A stretch of 64,000 nt of DNA from Immersiella caudata. Lineage: Eukaryota; Ascomycota; Sordariomycetes; Sordariales; Lasiosphaeriaceae. The notes below the pieces were generated by a model. The model did no database searches. It was not told the DNA's origin and saw only the letters and a program-made list of their open reading frames with translations. Below are positions 32,873 to 44,200 of this stretch, piece after piece. The stretch lies in contig JAULSU010000001.1 of assembly GCA_030512335.1 (NCBI GenBank), forward strand, positions 3,720,001-3,784,000, read 5' to 3'. Each line of letters begins with the position of its first letter. Position 1 is the first letter of the stretch. The position numbers and the translations under genes are program-made.

Positions 32873-35843
32873 CTAGACCACCTCTTCCTGCTCGAGCCCC
32901 TCGAGTATCCTCCTTGCTGCATCAATTCGTCGTCGATACATGCGGCTTTCAGCGCTGGCCCGGCCGTTCTCGGTCAGACCCAGCACGCATCGACCCAGCC
33001 CTGCAACCAGCCTTTCAACGAGATACTTATCCTCGCGCAACAAAGCCTGCAGAGGCGGTGACGCGAGGGAGCGGTTGATAGGTCCCACGCTGGGCACATC
33101 GTCGGCCCCATCATTGCCTTCAAGGTCTCGGTCTCTCTGCTGTTGCCGACAGGCGCTTGCGGTTTCGCTCATTAGGACATTGGATATCGTCTCGAGCTCC
33201 TGGTCAGGTGACGAGTTCGGCGTCAAAACGCTAGTGCTGTCCTTGGGCTTGTTGACGAGAGGAAAGCTCCGGTTAGTGCCTGTCGAGTCAAAAGACGAAA
33301 CGGATGGCCGATGCATAGAGTGTGAAGCAGAAAACGAGATCGGTCGGCGGAATGAGGAAAAGCGACGATTTGACTGGTTCGTTTGAGTATCTTCGGAACC
33401 TTCCTCGGGGATGGAAGAGATTGACTCATCGCTGCCGCGAGCAGCACTGAGAATGCTGGACATGGACGCATTGTTGCTCCCTGTACTGACCGACGACCTC
33501 ATCGTTGTTGCTGTTCCGTCCGACCGATTCCTCGGGCTGCTTGTCGGTGATTCGGCAGAAGACCGGTTGGTGCCGAATATCCCTTCAGTTACAGCTTCGA
33601 CTTCGCGGCTGCTCTCCACAGACCTCCTTGACCGCTCCTCTTCGGCCGTTGCAAATGTTTCGATGGTCGAGACCGAGGCCACGCTGTTCCGTCTGCTCTT
33701 GGTACTCCTGTTGCTGGGAGCATTGATCTCATCAGCATCGCGGACGCCATTCGTGGAGGTTTCTACGATTGGGCCCCGAGTCGTCTCAACAGAGTCCTCC
33801 GAGGTATAGCTGTCAGTGCTCCCGCGCCTGAGCGTTCGCGGGTGGCCCATAGTTCCCAGAGCGCTATGCAAGAAGAATCGCTCGTAATCGAATGCGTCTT
33901 CTCGGTCTTCGTGCGAGAGCTGGTGCTGGACGGTATCATGGTAGAGGGAATCACCACTTTCGCTTTCATAACCAAAGTCAACCGCGTCTTGGAAGCCCTC
34001 AGGCAGTTCTTCATCCTCCGGTACGTCGCCATTTTCAGTCACCACATCGTCGTCTTGGTCGATTGAGTCGTCAAAATTGACCGCTGGCAACGGAATGGAC
34101 CTTCGGTCAGGATAGTGGCCCTCAGCTGGCCTAAGCTGCGTGACTTCCTCCACATCCTCAAACACCGACTCTTCCTCGTCAGCGTACTCGTCCCTGGGGC
34201 CGACTAGTTCCTGCTTCGTTTCGCCATCAACGCTTGATTCTTCGCCGTTCCACGGATTCCTAGCGGCCGCTGGGTCTCCAGTGTTGATTACCGAGTTCCT
34301 GTTCGATGGCGGTTCCGCGTACCATTGGTCTATTTGAGAGTGTGTGAATGGACTTGGGGTTCGTAGACTCTGGAGGCTGCGCCGTTTCATGCTGTCGACC
34401 CGAGCCTGCTCTCTCAAACTTGAAATCTTGCCTTTGAGGTCCTTCATCTGATCTTTGATATCCCGCATCTGAGCTGCCGAGGCGGATCGTTGTAGGCCTC
34501 GCGTGCCGTTGGTAGCGTTGTCACTCATAGATCCAAAGGTTGGGCTCAAGAAGTTGTCCATTCTCGCTTCATGGCCTTGCTGATCTAATGCCTCCAGTTG
34601 AGCGACTTCGTCCTCTGTAAGGGGTTGCAATGCGCTGTCCCTAGGAGGGGTGACCCTGTGCGCGGGTCGGACAGACTCTGACGATGGTCGAATGTGATCG
34701 GCGCTTTTCGAGAGTGGTAGAGGCTGCCTGTACCCCCCAGCCGAGCCCATCGCGCTCTGGGATCTCGGCATAGCTACTCGGTATGGCAGACCATTTCGAA
34801 TAGCTATATCGCTCGACATCCTCGAGTGGCTCGGCGAGGGCGTGGAGCGAGTGCTGTCCCGCGCATACATGGCGGTTGACGCACGCTGAAAGGGGGGTGA
34901 CGGGGTCGAGGCATCCGATCCATATGGGGGCGTAATGTGAAGGGAGCTTCTAGCGCGGGTCAAGTTGCCCTCCATAGTCTGGCAGCATTGCGGTTAGCGA
35001 ACAAACAAGTCAAGCAGGGCTGAATACGCATACGGTCAGTCTCTTCTTCGCATTTGCCAGAATCTCCTCTGCTCTCCTGCTAAGTGAGGTGGTAGAGTAT
35101 GTCGAGAGTCTGTCGGCGCTGTCCGTGTTCGGAATTCCCAAGCGAGGAACCGCTTGGGGAACCGTCCCTTCGACATAGGACGACGCCATGCTCTCCTCGT
35201 CATCGCCCTGGAAAACACTATCGCCCACACTGGCGGTATCATCGAAATCGGCGAAGAGGGCGGCCTGATCCTGCGTCGTGATGGTGCTATTGCTCTCGAG
35301 GCTTGAGCGCCGTTCCCGCTGTGCATTCATGCTCTTGCTCGACTTTTTCTTCAGCATGGCCACCACCCCCATCGTTGGGGACGACCGTAGAGCCGCATCG
35401 CTGCCGCTTCCACGCGTGGGGGACTCAAGCCTCCGCAAAACAGCCTTGTTACGCGCTGGAGAAGGCTTGCCAGGCGTGCTCTCAACTTCGGTAACCTCTC
35501 CAATATCTGACAGCATCGTCCCGTTCCCGTATATTATAGGGGTCGTGGGCGTGATCGGACCTGTGGGGCCGTACGGGTGGTCTAGCCGCTGCTCGGTCGG
35601 GTTGGGGACACCGAACATATGGTGCATGTCGGAGCCGGAGGCGGCGGCGTGCGCGTTCTTCCACATCATCAAGGGTGAGTGGTCCCGGCCGGAGCTGTCA
35701 AGATCCGGCGCAGGCGACACGCTTCGCTCGTACTCGGGGAGGATCATGTCTGGGTTCGTGAGCGTCGGTGAGGCGGGTAGCGAAGCGTGTGGTTGGTGGT
35801 GCCCATGGTGATGGCGTGGATTTGCAGCTTCTATGGCCGCCAT
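32873..35843 (-). CDS. Conserved fungal disordered protein of unknown function
   Basis: Two exons (35034-35843 and 32873-34978) give 971 aa. Most is low complexity: His-rich start (HHHGHHQPH), then Ser/Pro/Thr/Asp-rich. One block looks conserved and sits on the splice junction: RRAEEILANAKKRLTTMEGNLTRARSSL, with a helical, amphipathic pattern I associate with many uncharacterised Pezizomycotina proteins. A short coiled coil (RDIKDQMKDLKGKISSLREQ) lies near residue ~440. The C-terminal 60 residues form another predicted helical block (LLREDKYLVERLVAGLGRCVLG, RRRIDAARRILEGLEQEE). Acidic runs near the middle (EDVEEVTQL, DQDDDVVTENGD). A scaffold or regulatory role, possibly phospho-regulated, is a guess from composition. 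Confidence 0.75.
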
Positions 35844-38602
35844 GTCGCGAATGTGTGCGTCTGCAGCGAGAGCTGCAGAGTATTTCCAAGGTTGTCTCGA
35901 TCGGGGTGGGAACGGGAGCGACAGAGTGAGCGCCGCGTGGGTCCACCGGCACTAAGCCTCTGGGGAGAGAGCCCCGTCGTTTGCGTTCGCTACTACCCAG
36001 CAATTCCGTCCAACGCTGCGTCTCGCGGTACCACCTGAGCTCGAACGGGGAAGCGAGAGAACGCGTAGGTGCGACGATCAAAAGCGCCTGCGGGCTGCAA
36101 TTACCCGCAGCGTTCGTCCGGAGTGTGAATGGGATAAATTGCAGAAACGCGCATACGCGGGTCGGGACGAGTGTCAATTGATAGCTCGAGAGACGACATT
36201 GGCGCTGCTAAGGTTTGGCCATCATGAGACGGTCCAAATGGGCGGCTGTGTTGAGACGCGCAACCTCCAAAAAAAATCCGAGGCCGTCAGGAGAGAAGAG
36301 GAAAGGTAGCTGCGATGCAAGAAGGGCCTAGCGGAAGGAAGCCTAGGATGTAAAGCTGTTTGCTGAAGCCAGGTGCAGTCGCTTCGATGTTTGGTGTTGC
36401 AACAGAGTGGGGGAAACGCGGAAACAAGTTGGTTGGTCGTGTCGCAGACTGATCGGGATGGTAGGATTTTAGTTCCTTTTTTTTTCTTCGGTTGCTTGTG
36501 TCCTCCGCTAGATGAGATCCCGGACAGACAATTGAATTGTCTCTTCAACGGCTTAGAAATTGACGACGATGCCTTGGTGTGGGAACGGTGAGGTCAATGG
36601 ACCGGGAACGTGGTGGCAAGTTGTCGTCGCTTCGGCACGATCCCGCTGCGCTTATTATTCGGGGCCGTCTTTAGGGCGCGCCGAAGTTTATTCGGAGCTC
36701 TCACAACTTGATGGATAAAGATTCCACTGCCCAAAAGGCCTTTGAAGAGGTATTTGACAGTGTGTGGATGGATATAGAATACTCGAGAGACGCGTCAACG
36801 GACTCGCGATCTGGCTCTTTTCGATGTCACTCTACTCATTTCAATCTGCGGGTGGTGCAAGTTTTCCGGTATTCATTTAAAGATTCCTGCGGGAACTGAC
36901 GGTCAGCAGGGACATGGCTCTGTGTTCGAGAAGGGGGGCACCCGTCGGCTGGGGCCTTCGAGCTGTCAACCACAGAAACCTGTCACAAAAAGCCCATCGT
37001 GCATGGAAACTTTGGATTTGAACAAGTTCGCATGCCCCTGGAAGCTACCCCTGAACTGGGAAGGAAGCGGACTGCAAGGGACCGGCAAATCCTTGTCGGC
37101 CGCCAAGGTTCGACCGCACGAGCCAATGGTAGCAGCGCTGACATTGTTTCGCAAATCGAAAGGTACCGAATCACAGGGGAGAATGGGAAGTGGGAGAGAA
37201 AAAAGCAAGCAGAATATCAACTCGTGATCATCCCGTCGAGGACGATGTTTCCTCGATTGCACGGTACTTCGATGTCGGACAATTATCCATGTAGCACCAA
37301 TCTCGATATCTGAGAAACACCCGACCGTCACGGTAGCACTGCGACCACCAGGTTTACAAAGTAGGGTAGCGTTATCTTGCCTCCATGATTCTGAGCTAGC
37401 AGCCCGGATGTTTGATTGTCTTTCGCACGGAGCCATGGAGACTCCGAGTCGCTGTTGAAACAAGGCTTCTTGGGCGAGTCTAGAAAGACGTCCGTCCAAC
37501 ACCAGAAGTGTCACTTTCGTCACCCAGGTACGTAGGCGGTGTCTCAGGCTTTTTTGCCGGGATGGAGCCCCGCTCCGCCCTCCGCATCTACGCCGTGTCG
37601 GGTGCCTCTCCGCTGCTCCGTTACCCGAATCCGGCCTTTGATGCAATGCGCCGCTCGAAGTCAAAACAATTCCGGGTTGGAGGCAGGCCAAGCGCGCCCA
37701 GGAAAGCTCTAGCCTTTGTGGCTCTGTTCCGACTCCTCCACTCCAAGCTACTTCGTCAGAGATCCAAGGTACGAGACACCCACAGCGTGTTAGGAAGCCG
37801 GGAATACGTCCGCCCTGAATATCTCGTCGACTTGGCGGTGAACGGCATCGCCCCCATTTCAAGAGGAGAAAATACCACCTCTATGACGTTGGTTCGCGAT
37901 CCGGTCACGATGCCATTTTCTATCCCACTTGCCAATATCGTCGGGAGCTTTTAGGGAGGAAGCGTAACGATCCCACGTGGAGAGTTACTATGCCCTAATT
38001 TTAGATTTACAGCCACACTCCGCGCTTACGAGCGGGCATTCCCAATGTTCAAGTGCCGCAAACTCTGTTCCACTGGCCGTATAATAGCTCAATTGACCGG
38101 TGAAACAATTGGACATCGTCGTCACGATTATTCCTGCTCATAGGTTGAGACTTTACAGCTCAAAATTGCCAAGCGGCCATTTTGCTTTCATTGCAAGTCA
38201 ACTTGGGCAAATCGCCCCTGAAGGGGTGGCTCAGCCCCTGACAGCTCAGCCTCCATCCCCCCTCCATGCGGCGTCTACACTCCATGATGGAGCGGCCAGT
38301 GCCAATATCATGTCGCGAAGCGCGTCAATCCTCACACCAAGGGTTGGTGCCCTTTTCATCTCTTTCTGGCTGAATAAAGACCGTCGCAGCCCCGATCCAA
38401 CCTTTGACGACGCCTCCGCGACCCCTCCAACACAGTGGATGGAAACTGCGCCTGGCAAGGACGTCAGCGAGACCCAACCCCACCTCGACGACCCTCGTTG
38501 AATCAACGACAGTCTCACCAACGCTTCGTCGGCGAACAGCAAACAAAGACGCATTTTTGAGACTTCTGCCAAGCGGTTCCTACGCACCCGGTCTTCACAG
38601 CA
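35844..38602. other. Divergent intergenic region, 2.8 kb
   Basis: Between the disordered-protein gene (minus) and the Sel1-repeat gene (plus). The minus-strand frame of 298 codons at 36966-37862 lacks any domain and has the Ser/Arg/Cys-heavy look of a chance frame, so I do not call it. Long leaders are likely on both sides. Confidence 0.4.
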
Positions 38603-41272
38603 ATGGGACTTCGAGATATCCTCAAGAAGAAGCAGGGGCTCGACGAGGCCGATGCGCCCGACCCCGCAGCTTCCCAACGCCTCGCGCCGCCCGCATTTAC
38701 CATTGTGCGATCTGACACATATACGGAGGAGGTTATCCACCCACCGGGAGGAGACAACGACGACGCGTCCTCCTACCTGACAGTCGATTCGAAGACGGGC
38801 AAAGACCGGTCCCGACTGAGCCTCGATGTCTTTCGCAGCGGCGATCGCCGGAGCAGGAGCCCGTCGGTGTCGAGCAGCAAGAGCGCGAGCGGAGGCAAGC
38901 GTCTTTCACAGCGCCTTCATCTGAGCCGCAGTCCGGTCAGCTCCGAGAATGTTCCGCAGGATCTTCCAGCTATTATTGCCCCGGACGATCCCGAGGCCGA
39001 TAAGGAGGGCCACGAGTCGCAATGGGAGAAGCGCGCAACTATATTGGCGAGAGAGAACGAGAAGAACCGCAGCCGACCGCCCACGCCGGTCCGGGACATA
39101 TCTCAAGGTCTCGCCAATGTTCGTTTGCACGACGGGTCAAGCGATGATGCGCCGCCGAACTGGCCGCTGGCGTCCTCGCCCAGCCCTGCTCGACCTCAAC
39201 AAGGAGTGGTTTCATCCAAGGAGATTGATCAAGATATTCAGGAGGCAATCAGGCTGCACGAAGCTGGGGATCTAGAGCCATCGACGGCTTTGTTCGGCCG
39301 CCTGGCCGATCCAAAGGGTGCCAATAACCCCTTGAGCCAAGTCTTGTACGGTCTTGCTTTGCGGTATGTACACCCTGGACAACCTCCAACGCGGGGTGCA
39401 TCTTTCCCTGTCCCTCATGAAGCACCCCGCGGCCAAGATGGCCACGATGCATACGGCTCACAGATGGTTGGGCGATTGTGTGGTCGTAGCAGTAGTCGCC
39501 ATCGGTCCAATTGTCCAATAATTATCTCGATGATGAGCTGATGTTGACGGATAGGCACGGATGGGGTTGCGAGCCGGACGCGGAGGCTGCCGTCAACTAC
39601 CTCTCGGCGGCAGCTTCAAACGCCGCGGATATCGAGCAGCTGGCTCTGCAGGCCGGGCTCAAGAAAGGAGGGGCGGCCAAGGGCGAGCTAGTTCTCGCCA
39701 TCTTCGAACTGGCGAATTGCTTCCGACATGGCTGGGGGATCCCCAAGGACCCAATTGCCGCGAAGAATGTAGGTTGATCCCGTCCCTCCTTCACTAGCAA
39801 GAGGCGACATTCCTCGTATCTGCGACGCCGGGATCGCCGGTCTCGATCTTCTGCGCGGCGTTGACTCTCTAATGCCATGCCGCTAACGCCAAGTCTGGCA
39901 GTACTACGAGACGGCGGCAAACTTGGGCGATACAGGTACGTCTCCTCTGGTGAGGTGTAGTGCGAAGGCTGCCGCGCCCGCGTACATGCCCGACGGCCGA
40001 CAGCATGGGCTGACCATGTTTGCCTCTTCTGCAGACGCAATGAACGAAGTCGCGTGGTGCTATTTGGAAGGATTCGGCACAAAGAAGGACAAGGTCAGTG
40101 TCTCTCAGCTGTCACCTCGATCCCATCATCAACCATCCCTGCACAATATCACGAGAGCCATCGTAGGGAGCCCGACAGTTAGAGTGCTGCCAGCTGGGAA
40201 ACAGCGGTGGCGTGCTCGCTCGGCCGTTGGGATGAAGAGAGACCCCGTCCGAGACAAGTCTGAGAGTCTGAGTGGTTGGTGTTGGCTGGCTCCGCTGGTT
40301 CCGAGGGTTGGGCATCAATGAGGCTTTTTTGGAACCAGCACGAATGAGACGGCGAGGACAACACTTTTCCCCCATCTCCCCGCGCTTCACGGTCTCGAAA
40401 CTCGACAGTCTGATCTATCATATGGGGCTGACATTGCGCAACACGAAACAGTTCGAAGCTGCGAAATACTACCGGCTGGCTGAGAAGAACGGGAACAAGA
40501 TCATTGGGAATACCTGGTACGTCGAACACTTTTTGTCTGTTGTCTCTGCCCTACATGACAATCTTCCCTTTGGACAATCGGCGATATCCCCTCCTCCACC
40601 AAGGACCCCTCCGAAAACGCTTTCCCCGCAGCCCAACCCAACGCACTGTTGCAGCTGCAATCGGGTGGGCTTTGGTTCGTGTTGAGAAGCCGCAATGTCT
40701 GCTGCTGTAGATGACTTGCGGCCCGCGGCGCATGATAGGGTCGCTGTCCTGGGCCGTCGGCCACATGTTTTCCCAGCCAGTGAATCAGTCCGCCCTGTTT
40801 TTCGTCTCCTGGGCCGGCTAATGCCACCCCCCTGTTTGCCCACAACCACACCCATTACTTCTCGTCATCCGTCAGCTCTCTCCCCATCGGGCCAGTGGCC
40901 AGAATCACGACGGTTGTTTTTCCAAGCTTGCCTGGATATGGCGCTCTCCGCCGATTGGGCGGACGGGCGGCGCGAGGGCTGGGAACCTGGAACCTGGCAC
41001 GCGGGCCTGGCACTGCGGTCGGCAGGTCGCCGTAGTCGGCCGCAGGTCAGGGCACAGCGACAGACGCGACCGCGAAACGTGACCGTGGGACTTTGGCCCC
41101 CAACTTTTTCACTGAATCGTGATATTACCCCAGCCTCCCCCCAGGAGTCTGACCGTTTGTTTATGTTGTGATTTCAACGGGCCCACCACGGGCAATCAGG
41201 TCTGACCGTTACTGACCGACTCGGTGTAGGATCTGGAAAGAGAAGTATGACCCTGGAAAGGGGAAGAAATAA
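38603..41272 (+). CDS. Sel1-repeat protein, Nif1/Dsf2-like
   Basis: Six exons (38603-39363, 39555-39768, 39902-39935, 40035-40093, 40452-40516, 41230-41272) give 391 aa. Residues 1-~210 are disordered, rich in Ser/Arg/Pro. Sel1-type helix pairs follow: EAIRLHEAGDLEPSTALFGRLA, then HGWGCEPDAEAAVNYLSAAA, FELANCFRHGWGIPKDPIAAKN, YYETAANLGDTDAMNEVAWC, LEGFGTKKDKFEAAKYYRLAE. The ends of each splice join give these repeats in frame, strong support for the model. The terminal exon (IWKEKYDPGKGKK) sits 712 bases past the previous one. Known relatives include fission yeast Nif1, which inhibits the mitotic kinase Nim1, and yeast Dsf2; a cell-cycle role here is inference. Confidence 0.88.
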
Positions 41273-44200
41273 CGAGGCTGCTTTTGGCTGGCTGGAGTGC
41301 GAGAGGAGGGGCAAGTCCCTCCCCGAGCCAGCCGTAGACGGAACTCGGCTCAGTCAGACCAGTCGCCTTTGAGTAGTGTTTTGGTTGGTCCCCTAAAGTT
41401 TTGAATATTCTGGGTGATCAGGAGGGGTTCACTCTCCAGTGGAGGGGCAGTCGCATCGTTGGTGATAGTGGCTATATTGCTGGTTGGCTCCCGGGTCGTG
41501 AGACAACGAGTTATGATGCCTTAGCGTGCGCGCGCGCAGCGATGAAGATACGTTGGGTTGAGAATCAGATTCTATGCTTTGGTTGGCATTGAGAAAGATG
41601 GTTTTACCTCGCGACATTGGCAATGATTCAGACTCGTCTCAAGTAACAGGAACCCCACGGACTTGCGTTATCCAGGAACGTGTTTTGGCAGTGGGATTGC
41701 ATCGGCTGGGACTATACGTTGGAAATGGTAGGTAAGTAGGAATTAAAGTGATCACGCCAAAGAAGTATGATGTCGTGTTTAGCTTGCAAGCGCGGATGGG
41801 AAGAGAGGAAAAAGAGCATTTTCGCGATGGGTTGGCGGGCGTGGCTCCACGTTACGAGCTCTCGTTTGCCCCCTGGGCATCCAGGGGCAGTTTGGGAACT
41901 GCGGCTCTCTTTTCCTGGGTAGCGCTGTCTTTTCGAGCAGTTTCTGTGCACTTCTTGATGCTGATGATTTTGGGATTTCTTAATTTAGGGCTCCAGCGGT
42001 TTGCGCGCCGGCGATGGAAGTGGTTGCATGTTGAGTGGACATGAGGGTAGGAGCTTGAAGGAAAGCATTGGGGTGCAAGAGGGCTTCAATGCGACGCAAT
42101 GCAATGCAGAGTATTGCAGCTTGAGGGTCCAAGATCAGGTTTATCGAGTGAGACAGGAGGCAAGACGTTGCAATGATAGTGGGGGATGGGGGATCGGAAA
42201 TAGGGGGCGATGGGGGTCAATGGCGTCGTGGAGAGATACTTCCATCAGAAGTATCGACAGTTTTGACGTGCCCTGGATCATCGATATGTAGGAGAGCGAC
42301 CCAAGGGACCAAAACAGCCCATGTCGGCGCGGATGGTTGGAGTTCAGTTGACGGGAGCGGAAGCTGAAATGCCCGAGCTACTGCGGGAGGGAGACATCAG
42401 AAGAAAACATGTGTAGGTGCATTGCATTGGCGTGAGTGTCTCCGGCTTCCGCGGGTGGGTTTCTGACCTTGACCGGTTGCATTGTCGGTCGTTTCAACTA
42501 TTGTCGTCGGGTGTCGATGCTTTCAACATCACTGCATTGCGTCCGCTCGCGCGGTGGTTGCAAGCCGAGACCATGTGTGGCAACGCACGGCGCAATGCGG
42601 AAGGGTGGATGTTATGACGTCCTTGGGGATATCAACCACTGATGGTGGCATATGCCAGCGACTGGTTGCGTCTGTTGGGGTAGAAGGTCGGCGCGCGCCA
42701 AGGATAGATCGAATGGACAGAAACCGGCGAATACCAGAACAACAAAGAGGTCATCTTGACATTTCCATTGGTTGAAAAAAGCTGCAGTTTTCCAGATCAC
42801 ATGCGAAGGTATCACAGCGGTGATCATGATGGCGGACCAAACAAGATCATGGAGTTGTGGCAAAATGGTGCAAGCTCGACCGGTGAGGGCCTGTGCTTCC
42901 CCCTTTTTCTTTGCCACGCCGGGTAAACAAACCAAAATGCAAACCCGCGCCGAGCCCAACTTTGCAAAGAACAGGATGAGAGGCTGTCGTCTGAGCTTGA
43001 TATATCATCTGTCGATGGATTTGCCTCTCTCACTGCTTGCATTTGGAAATCATGCAGACTCTTCAGACGTTCAAAGGTCCAGACCTTAACCCAGTTTTTG
43101 ATCTGCGGTCGGCGTCAACAGTTTGTCGAGATAGGCTCATGGGAGGAGAAATGCTCGACTACCTCCCTTAACTCTGAGATACAGAGATAACTCCTTCTCG
43201 CCGAGCGTTGCAGTCTCCATCCTAAATTTGGAACTTCTAAATGAGCCGCGATCAAGAGCGACATTGCAGAGACATGGGTCGTGGGGCGCGATACCAGCTT
43301 CGAAACCGAGAGTACTTGAAGCTTGTCGGATAGTACTTGGAGCAGTCGCACGGAGACATAGAGACGATTGCTGCAACTCCCAAGGCTCCCTAGTCAAGAG
43401 GCTGCAAAACCGGCCAACGGGGCTGGAGGGTCGAGACGATCAATCTGCCGCATTGTTTCCAAGTCCAAGTACGTAGAGGCACCAACAAGAGCCATCTTCT
43501 TCGGGTCAAGCACAGCCGCGACTTCAGTCGGATGTGGGATTTCGGCACGAGCAATGTCTGTAGGACGGAGAACACCGGATGTCGTCAAAGTGCCGACCAA
43601 GAACAGGAGCCGACACCGGATCATTCAGCTCCGGCTCTGGTTGGTGCTCCCGTAACCTCCATTGTTGATTGACAACCATGCCCTGGATGGGCCCCAGAGC
43701 CGCAAGGCACCCAGGCGTGCGTACGGACGGCCAGAAGGGTCCTCAGGCTCCAGCTCCCAGAAACACCAGTCATCGTGACACCCGGTTTCGGCTCGGTCCA
43801 ACCACACTCGATGCCTCATTTGAAGACGATTGGAGACCCAAGGTGGGGCTTCAGGAGAATATCGCCGATGACCTGCAGTGCGTCGTCGCGCCCACGGCAG
43901 GTTTGCGTGCTCTTCTCCCCTATGCGTGCACTTTTGCAACACCGACTCTGGAGGACTGCTGAGCGGAGAATCTTGTGCTAGAATGGCCTGTCCCGTGATC
44001 TGCCCGCCGAGCAACGCCTCGCTCTGTTGTCGCACAGCATTGTGTCTCAACCATTTGCCGGGCCCCTAGGGCGCTGCCAGGGCCGCGTGCCACGGAGGGC
44101 TGTGGCACACGTCGACGGCAGGCATCGCTTGAGGGTTACACTAACGGGAGATGGGATGGGCTGCGGTGCCGGAGCGACGGCACGCCAGAGGACGAAGCAT

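Noticed and set aside
36966..37862. 298-codon minus-strand frame
   Set aside because: No domain, atypical composition and competing plus-strand frames over the same bases.
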